A DNA stretch of 11,219 nucleotides from Sphingomonas sp. (GCA_019747165.1 JAIERC010000458.1:1-11219); one strand, 5' to 3'; positions 1 to 7,449 are shown, counted from the first letter of the stretch. Notes: generated by a model not told the origin, from the letters alone. A program made the numbers and translations.

Positions 1-185
1 AGGGGCCGGGGCGGCTCCACCGGCTGGCGGCGGCGGCCGATGCGGCGATGGCCACCGTGCCGCGCGATCTGCCGGGATGGCGGATCGCCAGCCTGGTGCT
101 GCTGCGCAGCCGGATCGTGCGCGACGGGCCGGGGGCGTGGACGGCGCTGGTGGAACACCGGGTGCGGATCATCGAGGCGGATTGA
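1..185 (+). CDS. GTA/phage tail terminator (DUF3168 family), 3' end only
   Basis: This is the last 60 codons of a gene that begins before the window; the first whole codon is at base 3 and the stop TGA is at 183-185. The visible C-terminus contains LVLLRSRIVRDGPG followed by AWTALVEHRVRIIEAD, a pattern typical of DUF3168 proteins. In RcGTA the DUF3168 protein is gp8, which caps the head-proximal end of the tail tube and stops its polymerisation. The position directly before the tail tube gene is the expected one, and 12 bases separate the two genes. What is seen is only the C-terminal third or so; the family call rests on this segment plus gene order. A plus-strand reading at 40-231 in another frame is a shadow. 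Confidence 0.8.
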   Translation, partial: GPGRLHRLAAAADAAMATVPRDLPGWRIASLVLLRSRIVRDGPGAWTALVEHRVRIIEAD

Positions 186-191
186 GGAGAG
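186..191 (+). promoter_or_regulatory. Ribosome binding site of the major tail protein gene
   Basis: GGAGAG follows directly after the stop codon of the preceding gene and stands six bases before the ATG at 198. It is among the clearer Shine-Dalgarno sequences in the tail module, which fits the high copy number needed for a tail tube subunit. Confidence 0.6.
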
Positions 192-197
192 ACGGCA

Positions 198-605
198 ATG
201 GCAGCGGAAAAAGGAAGCGCCTTCCTGTTGAAGGTGGGCAATGGCGGGTCGCCGATCAGCTATGCGACGATCGCCGGACTGCGCACGACGCAACTGTCGG
301 TCAATGGCGAGGCGGTGGCGATCACCTCGAAGGATTCGGGCGGGTGGCGCGAATTGCTGTCGGGCGCGGGCGTGCGCAGCGTGAGCGTGTCGGGCGCTGG
401 TGTCTTTACCGGATCGGTTGCCGAAAACCGGGTCAAGACCAATGCGCTGAGCGGGGTGATCGACGATTATCGGCTGAGCTTTGAGAGCGGCGAGACGATG
501 ACCGGCCGCTTCCTGGTGACGCGGCTCGACTATGCCGGCGATTATAATGGAGAGCGCAGTTACACGCTGAGCCTGGAAAGCTCAGGCGCGGTGGTGAGCG
601 CGTGA
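198..605 (+). CDS. Major tail tube protein (TP901-1 / GTA gp9 family)
   Basis: The 135-residue product matches the phage major tail protein family (TP901-1 type), which stacks in rings to form the tail tube; RcGTA gp9 is the counterpart. Visible family traits are an N-terminus MAAEKGSAFLLKVG, a central stretch with SKDSGGWRELLSGAGVRS, and the C-terminal strand pattern GRFLVTRLDYAGDYNGE followed by a short Ser-rich end. Length is normal for the family. The ATG at 198 is chosen because of the GGAGAG upstream and because the N-terminus aligns with the usual family start. Its stop overlaps the GTG start of the next gene (GTGA at 602-605), so translation is probably coupled. No signal peptide or membrane segment is present, as expected of a cytoplasmically assembled particle. 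Confidence 0.88.
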   Translation: MAAEKGSAFLLKVGNGGSPISYATIAGLRTTQLSVNGEAVAITSKDSGGWRELLSGAGVRSVSVSGAGVFTGSVAENRVKTNALSGVIDDYRLSFESGETMTGRFLVTRLDYAGDYNGERSYTLSLESSGAVVSA

Positions 606-913
606 CGGCGGCCAATCCGGCGCGCGGCGAGGCGGTGTTGCGGATTGGTGGTGCAGCGCTGGTGCTGCGACCGAGCTTTGCCGCTTTGGTCGCCGCTGAA
701 CAGGAATTGGGGCCGCTGTTCGCGCTGGTCGAACGCGCTGCCGAGGCGCGGCTGGGAATTGGCGAGATGGTGGCGCTGTTCTGGCATTGCCTGGCCGAGA
801 CCCCGGACGGGATGACGCGCGAGATGCTTGGCGAGGGCGTGGTGATGGCGGGCCTTGCCGAGGCGACGCCCGCGCTGCGCGTGCTGCTCGGGCAGATTCT
901 GGCAGGCCGATGA
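602..913 (+). CDS. Tail assembly chaperone, GTA gp10 family
   Basis: A 103-residue protein starting at GTG 602, overlapping the tail tube stop by four bases. It shows the GTA-gp10 (Phage_TAC_11-like) pattern: an N-terminal GEAVLRIGGAALVLRPSFAAL strand-turn segment (residues about 9-29), then a helical part with AAEQELGPLFALVERAAE and a C-terminal helix ending LRVLLGQILAGR. In siphophage-type tails such chaperones coat the tape measure protein and recruit tube subunits; they are not expected in the finished particle. The gene lies between tube and tape measure genes, the classic position. Its TGA overlaps the ATG of the next gene. The role is inferred from family and position; no catalytic residues are expected. 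Confidence 0.82.
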   Translation: MTAANPARGEAVLRIGGAALVLRPSFAALVAAEQELGPLFALVERAAEARLGIGEMVALFWHCLAETPDGMTREMLGEGVVMAGLAEATPALRVLLGQILAGR

Positions 914-1101
914 GCTTTACCGAAGCGGCGGCGCGGCTGGCCGGTGTGGCCGGCGCGCTGCTCGGCTGGTCGCCCGACCAGTTCTGGTCCGCGACGCCGG
1001 TCGAGTTGGGCGTGGTGATCGCCGCATTGGCGGGCGAGGCGGTGCCGCCGCCGAGCCGCGATGAACTGGCGCGATTGATGGAGGCTTTTCCCGATGGATG
1101 A
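910..1101 (+). CDS. Small tail assembly chaperone (DUF2376 / GTA gp10.1-like)
   Basis: A 63-residue protein. The frame stays open upstream into the previous gene, but the true start is almost certainly ATG 910, since it forms an ATGA overlap with the previous stop and gives the N-terminus MSFTEAAARLAGVAGALLGW. The segment LGWSPDQFWSATPVEL is characteristic of the small phage tail assembly chaperone family (DUF2376, Phage_TAC_6), found in RcGTA between g10 and g11 (rcc01693). It overlaps the tape measure gene by eight bases at 1094-1101. It probably acts with the gp10-like protein as a two-part chaperone pair, comparable in role to lambda gpG/gpGT but made from two separate genes. Partner role is inferred. 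Confidence 0.8.
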   Translation: MSFTEAAARLAGVAGALLGWSPDQFWSATPVELGVVIAALAGEAVPPPSRDELARLMEAFPDG

Positions 1102-1675
1102 GGAAATCGACCGGCTAGTGGTGCGCGTGCGCGCCGACACCAGCGGCTTTGCGCGCGATATCGAGGAGATTCGCGGGACGCTGACCGGGCCGCTGCAACG
1201 CGGTGCCGAGTCGGCCGGGCGCGGCATTGAGGCAGCGCTGTTGCGCGCGGTGCGGACCGGCAAGCTGGGTTTCGAGGATCTGAAGCAGCTGGCGCTGTCA
1301 GTGCTGGGTGAGATTGCGGCGAGCGCGATCCGGGGTGGGTTAGATGCGATCCTGGGGCGCGGCGGTGGGGTGGGCGGGATTTTCGGACCGGTGATCAGTG
1401 GCCCGCGCCAGGTTCCGCCCGGGCTTGGCTTACCGGGGCGCGCAACCGGCGGGCCGGTATCGCCTGGACGCGCCTATCTGATCGGCGAGCGTGGGCCGGA
1501 ATATTTCGTGCCGACGACAAGTGGTCGTGTCGAAACACGGGGCGGTGGTGGGCGCGATGTGCGGGTGGCGATCACCATCAATGCCGGCGGCGGCGATGGC
1601 CCGCAGGCGCTGGCGCGATCGAGCCGCCAAGTGGCGCGCGCGGTGCGGGCGGCGATTGAGGGGGCGGAAAGCTGA
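1094..1675 (+). CDS. Short tail tape measure protein (GTA gp11-like)
   Basis: The 193-residue product sets tail length and occupies the tube lumen during assembly. The N-terminus MDEEIDRLVVRVRADTSGFA and following helix (residues 1-55) resemble tape measure N-termini. Residues 60-90 are helical, 88-125 Gly/Pro-rich, and GRAYLIGERGPEYFVP at 125-140 is the strongly conserved C-terminal tape measure signature, followed by a Gly-rich stretch and a final basic helix. It is far shorter than tape measures of ordinary siphophages (often 700 residues or more) and close to RcGTA gp11 (about 219 residues as I recall), which fits a very short tail. It starts inside the preceding chaperone gene and its stop shares one base with the next ATG (TGATG at 1673-1677). 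Family call is firm; tail length is inference. Confidence 0.87.
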   Translation: MDEEIDRLVVRVRADTSGFARDIEEIRGTLTGPLQRGAESAGRGIEAALLRAVRTGKLGFEDLKQLALSVLGEIAASAIRGGLDAILGRGGGVGGIFGPVISGPRQVPPGLGLPGRATGGPVSPGRAYLIGERGPEYFVPTTSGRVETRGGGGRDVRVAITINAGGGDGPQALARSSRQVARAVRAAIEGAES

Positions 1676-3969
1676 TGGGCCATTGGCTGGCGACCGAGCG
1701 GACGGTGCAGCGCGCAGACGTGATCTCGCGCTTCGATCCGCGCTTTTGGACGGTCAATTTTCCGCGCCCGATGATGGCGAGCGTGGTGACCACCGCCCCG
1801 GATGCGCTGCGTGTCGATGCGGTATTCTACCGCGCCGATGATCTCGCCGGGCTGATCTGGGCGAGCGAGGACAGCATCGATCACCCGCTCCTGCGTTATG
1901 AAACGGCGCGTGATTATCGTGGTTGTACGCTCAACTTTCATTGGCGATCAGCGGGGGTGATGCCGCTTGATGCGGTCAACGGCCCGACCTTGACGATCGA
2001 GGGTCGCGATGCCGCCGGCACGCCGCGCGCCTGGTATGTGCGGTTGTGGAACTATGCCGAGGGTGCACCCCAGGACGCGCAGATCGCGATTGACTTTGCC
2101 GCGCTGGACGGCGGGTTTCTGCTGCCTGGCGAGGCGGATCCAGTCTGGGCAGGGGATGTCGACCGGCTGTTCGTCTCGATGGTTGCGCCGGGCTATACTG
2201 GCAGCGATGCGTTGCTGGCGACCCCCGCCGAGGGCTGGGTTGAACTGAGCGCGATACGCGTCGACGGGCCAGGCACGGTGCTGACGATTGGCGAGGTGGT
2301 GGTGCCCGAACACGGGCTGGGCATCGCCAGCGGCTATGACGACAGCTATAACCTCACACCAGCGCGGCTGCTGCGGAGTGCGCTGTTGCTCGGCTATCGC
2401 GGCAGCATCATTCATTATGTCGGAATGAGCCATTATTTCCGGCTCGAGCCCAATTCTGGCGGCCTTTATGTCAGCCTGGCCGGTGGGGTGCTGAATGTAG
2501 CGGCAGCGGCCTGGCACCGCGATTTCGCTGAACAGGCCAAGGCGCTGGGCTTCGATATTATCTGGTCGCTGAGTTACGAACTGTTCGACGCGCATTGCTG
2601 GGGTGATTGGAAGCAGCGCGCCGATGACGGCAGCCCGGCACTGACTGGATGGGTGCCGCCATCAACCTTGTTATCGCCCGCGCATGACGGGGCGATGGGC
2701 TATCTGCGCGCGGTGGCGCAGGTCTTTATCGGGCTGGGCGTTTCGGCGGGGCTGGCTCCGCAATTTCAGATCGGCGAGCCATGGTGGTGGGTGCTGCCGG
2801 ACGGGCGACCCTGCCTTTATGACGACGCTGCGCGGGCGGTGTGGGGCGACGCGCCGCCCGCGATCAATCTGCGCGAGACCATGAACCCGGCGCAGATCGC
2901 GCTGCTGGACCAGGCGGGCGCGCTACTGGCGGCATCGACGACGGCCTTGACGGCGGCGGTGCGCGCGGTGGCGCCGGACTGTACGATGCATTTGCTTGCT
3001 TATCTGCCCAGCGTGCTCGACCCCGAGGCACCCGAAGTCGCGCGATTGAACCTGCCGACCGGCTGGGCGCGGCCCGCCTTCGATGTGCTGCAGCTTGAGG
3101 ATTATGACTGGGTGACCAGCGGCAACAGCGCCGCGACGGCGCGCGGGCTGGTAAAAGCGACCGCCCGGCTCGGTTATCCGATCGCGGCGCAGCATTATCT
3201 GTCTGGCTTTGTCCTGCGCCCTGAAGACTCAGGCGACTGGCGTGCGATCGCAGCGGCGGCCGACGTGGCGCGGGCCCGCGGCACGGCGCGCGTGTTTCTG
3301 TGGGCGCTGCCGCAGGTGCTGCGCGACGGGCTGGTTCATTTCGATGCAGGAGAGGCGGCGGTGGAGGCTTTTGACGATGTGTTGTTCCCGCTTGCGCTGG
3401 GCCGCGAGGCGGAAGTGACGCCCCAGTTCGCGACCGCGATTGTGACCAGCGCGGGCGGACACGAAACGCGCAATGCGCGCTGGAGCGCGGCGCGGACCCG
3501 CTATGATGTTGGGCCCGGCGTCCGGTCAGAAGCGGATATTGCAGCGTTGCTGGATTTTTTCCGCGGGCGCATGGGGCCGGCGCGCGGGTTTCGACTGCGC
3601 GATCCTTTCGACTTTCAGTCCGGCGATGGCGCGCCCGCGCCTGGCGACCAGCGGATCGGTACCGGCGATGGCAGCACCAGCCGCTTTGCGTTGATCAAGC
3701 GTTACGCGGCGAGCGAACGGCGGATCACGCGACCCGTGGCAGGAAGTGTGCGGGTGGCGGTGGGCGGGGTCGAAACCAGCGGCTTCACGGTCGAGGATGG
3801 CGGCTGGGTGGTGCTCGACGTGGCGCCTGGGGCGGGACTGGCGGTGACGGCGGGGTTCAGCTTCGACGTGGCGGTGCGCTTTGCCGAGGATATGCTGAGC
3901 GTCAACCGCGCGACCTTTTTGGCCGGCGCAGCGGCGAGCGTGCCGCTGATCGAAATTCGCGAGGGTTAG
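1675..3969 (+). CDS. Giant distal tail protein: TIM-barrel-like N-terminal extension fused to DUF2460
   Basis: A 764-residue protein in the position of RcGTA g12 (distal tail protein). Residues about 580-764 are a clear DUF2460 (TIGR02217-type) domain: VTPQFATAIVTSAGGHETRN, then ARTRYDVG, LLDFFRGRMGPARGFRLRDP and a terminal strand-rich part ending VPLIEIREG. This domain alone is nearly the whole of RcGTA gp12 (about 211 residues). Residues 1 to about 210 are beta-rich and unrecognised. Residues about 215-575 look like a glycosidase-type TIM barrel: GYDDSYNLTPARLL near 220, GYRGSIIHYVGMSHYF near 240, IGEPWWW with Glu368, and VLQLEDYDW with Glu475/Asp476/Asp478. The N-terminal part may match the so-called non-contractile tail sheath N-terminal and TIM-barrel domains known from some phage proteins; I could not search this. 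It starts at ATG 1675, overlapping the tape measure stop by one base. Enzymatic activity is unproven. Confidence 0.83.
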   Translation: MGHWLATERTVQRADVISRFDPRFWTVNFPRPMMASVVTTAPDALRVDAVFYRADDLAGLIWASEDSIDHPLLRYETARDYRGCTLNFHWRSAGVMPLDAVNGPTLTIEGRDAAGTPRAWYVRLWNYAEGAPQDAQIAIDFAALDGGFLLPGEADPVWAGDVDRLFVSMVAPGYTGSDALLATPAEGWVELSAIRVDGPGTVLTIGEVVVPEHGLGIASGYDDSYNLTPARLLRSALLLGYRGSIIHYVGMSHYFRLEPNSGGLYVSLAGGVLNVAAAAWHRDFAEQAKALGFDIIWSLSYELFDAHCWGDWKQRADDGSPALTGWVPPSTLLSPAHDGAMGYLRAVAQVFIGLGVSAGLAPQFQIGEPWWWVLPDGRPCLYDDAARAVWGDAPPAINLRETMNPAQIALLDQAGALLAASTTALTAAVRAVAPDCTMHLLAYLPSVLDPEAPEVARLNLPTGWARPAFDVLQLEDYDWVTSGNSAATARGLVKATARLGYPIAAQHYLSGFVLRPEDSGDWRAIAAAADVARARGTARVFLWALPQVLRDGLVHFDAGEAAVEAFDDVLFPLALGREAEVTPQFATAIVTSAGGHETRNARWSAARTRYDVGPGVRSEADIAALLDFFRGRMGPARGFRLRDPFDFQSGDGAPAPGDQRIGTGDGSTSRFALIKRYAASERRITRPVAGSVRVAVGGVETSGFTVEDGGWVVLDVAPGAGLAVTAGFSFDVAVRFAEDMLSVNRATFLAGAAASVPLIEIREG

Positions 3970-3972
3970 GCG

Positions 3973-4794
3973 ATGGCCGAATCGCATGATTTCCTGCGCG
4001 GCGACCTCACCACGATCGCGCTATGCTGGCGGATCGAGCGGCGCGACGGGGTGACGATCGGGTTGACTGATCATGACCGTGACTTGCTGATCGACGGGCT
4101 GGTCCACCGCGCCGCACCGGGCATGACCCCCTCGGCGATTAGTCGCAGCGACACGCTGGAGGCGGATACGATGGATGTGAGCGGGGCGCTTTCGAGCAGC
4201 GCGATCAGCGAGACCGATTTGCTGGCCGGGCGCTGGGATGGGGCGCGGGTGGCGATCTTTGCGGCAGATTGGATGGGCGGGGGCGGGCGAATTGACCTGG
4301 GCGAAGGGGTGATCGGCACGGTCGAGTCGCACGACACGGGCTTTACTGCGGAATTGCGCGGGGCCAGCGTGGCGTTGGACCAACCCGTGGTGGAGGAAAC
4401 CGCGCCCGAATGCCGCGCCGAGCTGGGCGACAAAAGATGCCGCGTGGCGATGGCCGGGCGACGGCGGTTTGCACGGGTGGTGGCGGTGGCGGGGCAGGTC
4501 GTGACGCTTGATGCGAGCGAGCTGGTGCCGGGGGGCTATGCGTTTGGAGTGTTGCGCTGGTTGAGTGGCGCGGCAAGCGGGCTGGAAAGCGCGATTGCGG
4601 CATCCGATGGCGCGACGGTAACGCTGCACGGGTCACCGCCGATCGGCGTCGAACCGGGTGGATTGGTCGAGCTGATCGAGGGGTGCGACAAGAGTATCGC
4701 GACCTGTGCGGTCCGTTTTGCCAATGCCGCCAATTTCCGGGGCGAACCCTATTTGCCGGGGATTGATCTGCTGACGCGCTACCCCGGCGCATGA
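3973..4794 (+). CDS. Tail hub protein with Fe-S-type cysteines (DUF2163, GTA gp13-like)
   Basis: A 273-residue DUF2163 (BR0599-type) protein, the RcGTA gp13 hub counterpart, which joins the distal tail protein to the tip protein. Family features: LTTIALCWRIERRDGVTIGL (residues 12-31) with the following TDHDRDL, a mid-domain GRWDGARVAIFAADW (86-100), and a C-terminal domain with GCDKSIATCAVRFANAANFR ending in GEPYLPG. Four cysteines in the second half, Cys147, Cys156, Cys238 and Cys245, are spaced Cx8C and Cx6C, the pattern of lambda gpL-like tail tip proteins that hold an iron-sulfur cluster; RcGTA hub is also described with one. Cys18 lies outside this set. Length is near the usual 280-300. 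The ATG at 3973 lies three bases after the previous stop; its own stop overlaps the next ATG (ATGA, 4791-4794). Confidence 0.9.
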   Translation: MAESHDFLRGDLTTIALCWRIERRDGVTIGLTDHDRDLLIDGLVHRAAPGMTPSAISRSDTLEADTMDVSGALSSSAISETDLLAGRWDGARVAIFAADWMGGGGRIDLGEGVIGTVESHDTGFTAELRGASVALDQPVVEETAPECRAELGDKRCRVAMAGRRRFARVVAVAGQVVTLDASELVPGGYAFGVLRWLSGAASGLESAIAASDGATVTLHGSPPIGVEPGGLVELIEGCDKSIATCAVRFANAANFRGEPYLPGIDLLTRYPGA

Positions 4795-5228
4795 GCGCGG
4801 CGATTGTTCCCGCCGCGTCGGCTGCGGCAATTGTCACCGCCGCGCGGTCAGCAATCGGTGCCCGGTTTCGGCTGCATGGGCGAGACCCGAAGACAGGGCT
4901 GGATTGTGTCGGGCTGGTCGAACTGGCGCTGCGAGCGGGCGGGGCGAAAGGGCATGCGCCGTTGGGCTATGCGCTGCGCAGCGGCAATGCCGAGGCGGTT
5001 GGCGCCATGATCGCGGCGGCAGGGCTGATCGCTGTCGCTGAGGCACGCGCGGGCGATCTGCTGCTCTGCCGGGCTGGGCCGGGGCAGCTCCATCTGGTGA
5101 TCGATAGCGGCAGCGGTGTGATCCACGCCGATGCGATGCTCAGGCGCGTGGTCGAGCGGCCCGGGCCGCCGCCCTGGCCAGTGATTGGGCGCTGGCGGGT
5201 CGCTGAATCCGAGAAGGAAGAGGAATAG
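4791..5228 (+). CDS. NlpC/P60-type tail peptidase (GTA gp14-like)
   Basis: A 145-residue peptidase of the NlpC/P60 clan, equivalent to RcGTA gp14, which is thought to cut peptide cross-links in peptidoglycan so the tail can cross the cell wall. The nucleophile is Cys39 in GLDCVGLVELAL, the general base is His101 in GQLHLVIDSG, and His112 in GVIHAD is the likely third catalytic residue; GDLLL at 88-92 is the usual strand before the active-site histidine. The C-terminus PPPWPVIGRWRV followed by an acidic tail is common in this GTA/phage subfamily. No signal peptide is present, consistent with delivery as part of the particle. Start ATG 4791 overlaps the hub stop (ATGA), indicating coupled translation. 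Catalytic competence is inferred from intact residues. Confidence 0.9.
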   Translation: MSAAIVPAASAAAIVTAARSAIGARFRLHGRDPKTGLDCVGLVELALRAGGAKGHAPLGYALRSGNAEAVGAMIAAAGLIAVAEARAGDLLLCRAGPGQLHLVIDSGSGVIHADAMLRRVVERPGPPPWPVIGRWRVAESEKEEE

Positions 5229-5231
5229 CCA

Positions 5232-7433
5232 ATGGCAACGCTGATCCTGACCGCCGTGGGGACCGTGCTGGGCGGGCCGATTGGGGCCGCGATCGGCGCG
5301 ATTGCTGGGCAGGCGATCGACCGCAACATCATCTTCAAACCCAAGGGCCGGCAGGGACCCAGGCTGACCGAACTCGCTGTGCAGACATCCTCTTATGGGA
5401 CGCCGATCCCGCTGTTGTTTGGCACGATGCGGGTGGCGGGCACGGTGATCTGGTCGACCGATCTGATTGAAAGCAAATCGACGAGCGGCGGCAAGGGCCA
5501 GCCGGGTGTGACCAATTACAGCTATTCGGCATCATTTGCCGTGCTGGTGTCGGGCCGGGCGATTAGCGGGATCGGCCGCATCTGGGCCGATGGCAAATTG
5601 CTGCGCGGGGCGGCCGGCGATTTCAAAACGGCGACGGGCTTTCGCGTTCATCTGGGCGACGAGGCGCAACCCGTCGATCCGCTGATCGCCGCCGCTGAGG
5701 GGATAGGCATGGCCAACGCGCATCGCGGCCAGGCCTATGCGGTGTTCGAGAATTTCCAGCTTGCCGATTATGGCAACCGAATACCGTCGCTGACCTTTGA
5801 GGTGATCGCCGATCCCGGACCCGTGGCGATCGGGGTGATTGCCGAGGCGGTTTCGGGCGGGCGCGTCGATGGCCGCGCCGTGACTCAGCCGGTAACGGGT
5901 TATTCGGCCTATGGCGACAGTTTGCGCGGGGTATTGGAGAGTCTGGCGAGCGTCAGTGGCGCCTGGTTTGCGCCCGATGGCGCCCGATTGGCGATGCGCG
6001 ATTCGGCCGGTGACGGGCCAGAGATCAGCGACATGGGCGCTGACTCCTGGGCATTGGGATCGTCCGCCCCTGGCGGGTCATCGCCCCAGTTGCGCCATGG
6101 AGCTTTTCGCAGGCGATCCGTTGCGGCGATCGATACGGTGCCGCAGACGGTGACGGTGGCGCATTATGATCCGGCGCGCGATTATCAGACCGGGCTGCAA
6201 CGGGCGCGACGTCCGGGTGCCGGCAGGCGCAACGAGCGGATTGACGTACCGGCGGCAATCAACGGCAGCGTGGCCAAGGCGATTGCGGCGCGCGCGATTG
6301 CTCGCGCTGAGGCCGGGCGCGAACGCCGCGAGATTGCGCTCGATTGGTCGGCGCTTGGGATCGCGCCCGGCCAGACGGTGACGCTCGCCGATGCACCAGG
6401 CCGCTGGCGGGTGAGCGGCTGGTCGCTGGAGGCGATGGTGCTGCAGCTGCGCCTGGTGCGACTTGATTGCAGGGTAGGGGTGGAGACATCGGCGACCTCT
6501 GGCCGGGTATTGGCCAGCGCCGATTCGCTGCATGGACCAACGATTCTTCACGTATTTGAAGCGCCTGTGCTCGACGATGCTGTGCTGACCACGCCGCGGC
6601 TGCTGGTCGCTGCAGCTGGGGAAAGCCCGGGCTGGCGGCGCGCAGCCTTGTTGTTGAGCAGCGATGGCGGGATGCGCTGGACCGCTGCTGGCGAGACGGC
6701 GTTACCGGCGACCCTGGGGGTGGTGGCCAGCCCAGTGTGCCGGGCACCCGCGACGTTGCGCGATCTCACCGGCTCGGTTGAGGTGATCCTGGCGCATGAC
6801 GGCATGGTGCTGGCCAGTGCCGATGATGCGGCGATGGATGCAGGGGCTAACCTGGCGCTGCTGGGCGATGAACTGATCCAGTTTGGCATGGCCGAGCAAC
6901 ACGGCGCCCGGCGCTGGCGGTTGTCGCGCTTGTTGCGGGGGCGGCGCGGGACCGAACGCGCTGCTGGCAGCCAGGCCATTGGCGACCGGTTCATCCTGAT
7001 TGAACCCGATACAGTCAAGCCAATCGAAATCGCTGTCGCGTCGATTGGCAGGCCCTTGCAACTGCTGGCATCGGGTATCGGTGACCTTGCCGGGCCGGTT
7101 GCGGCCACAATCGTGCCGGGCGGCTATTCTGTACGTCCACCGGCACCGACGCACCTGCATGCTGAGCCGACCGAGCAGGGGATGCGGATCACATGGGTTC
7201 GCCGCAGCCGGGCGGGTTGGCGCTGGATTGACGGTGTCGATACACCGCTGGTCGAGGAACAAGAGGCGTATCGGCTCGTGATCTCGCCGCCTGGCGGCAT
7301 CCCGCAAGCGCTGGATTTGCTTGAACCCACTTGTCTGATTCCGGCCAATATCGCCCTGAGTGGCACGATGATCGATGTGCGGCAGCGCGGGTTTGCGGGC
7401 GAATCGCTGCCCGACACGCTTATCCTGACATGA
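5232..7433 (+). CDS. Tail tip/host-recognition protein (GTA gp15 'megatron'-like, short form)
   Basis: A 733-residue tail tip protein. It begins with a Gly-rich hydrophobic stretch (residues 8-27, VGTVLGGPIGAAIGAIAGQA) typical of gp15-like and lambda gpJ-like N-termini. Then come beta-rich domains: YGTPIPLLFGTMRVAGTVIW near 55-74, GRIWADGKLL, and YGNRIPSLTFEVIADPG, followed by a gpJ/Phage-tail_3-like middle with LRGVLESLASVSGAWFAPDG and LGIAPGQTVTLADAPGRW. RLLRGRRGTE at 566-575 is a hallmark of this family's C-terminal half. RcGTA gp15 is about 1300 residues and carries a GTA TIM-barrel domain; that segment appears missing here, because the N-terminal part ending LTFEV runs directly into the gpJ-like part. 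The frame is intact, so this is not a decayed gene. A GAAGGAAGAGG purine stretch at 5213-5223 precedes ATG 5232. Confidence 0.87.
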   Translation: MATLILTAVGTVLGGPIGAAIGAIAGQAIDRNIIFKPKGRQGPRLTELAVQTSSYGTPIPLLFGTMRVAGTVIWSTDLIESKSTSGGKGQPGVTNYSYSASFAVLVSGRAISGIGRIWADGKLLRGAAGDFKTATGFRVHLGDEAQPVDPLIAAAEGIGMANAHRGQAYAVFENFQLADYGNRIPSLTFEVIADPGPVAIGVIAEAVSGGRVDGRAVTQPVTGYSAYGDSLRGVLESLASVSGAWFAPDGARLAMRDSAGDGPEISDMGADSWALGSSAPGGSSPQLRHGAFRRRSVAAIDTVPQTVTVAHYDPARDYQTGLQRARRPGAGRRNERIDVPAAINGSVAKAIAARAIARAEAGRERREIALDWSALGIAPGQTVTLADAPGRWRVSGWSLEAMVLQLRLVRLDCRVGVETSATSGRVLASADSLHGPTILHVFEAPVLDDAVLTTPRLLVAAAGESPGWRRAALLLSSDGGMRWTAAGETALPATLGVVASPVCRAPATLRDLTGSVEVILAHDGMVLASADDAAMDAGANLALLGDELIQFGMAEQHGARRWRLSRLLRGRRGTERAAGSQAIGDRFILIEPDTVKPIEIAVASIGRPLQLLASGIGDLAGPVAATIVPGGYSVRPPAPTHLHAEPTEQGMRITWVRRSRAGWRWIDGVDTPLVEEQEAYRLVISPPGGIPQALDLLEPTCLIPANIALSGTMIDVRQRGFAGESLPDTLILT

Positions 7434-7437
7434 CACC

Positions 7438-7445
7438 AAGGAGGG
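7438..7445 (+). promoter_or_regulatory. Strong ribosome binding site of the DUF2793 gene
   Basis: AAGGAGGG is a near-perfect Shine-Dalgarno sequence four bases before the ATG at 7450. It is the best one in the tail module and settles the start codon of the downstream gene. Confidence 0.7.
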
Positions 7446-7449
7446 AAAG

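Noticed and set aside
880..915. Programmed ribosomal frameshift joining the two tail chaperones
   Set aside because: No slippery heptamer is seen near the end of the first gene, and the second has its own ATG with an ATGA overlap.
433..1263. 276-codon minus-strand frame across the tail genes
   Set aside because: It covers four well-supported plus-strand genes, is Ser/Arg/Pro-rich in the manner of a shadow frame, and resembles no known family.
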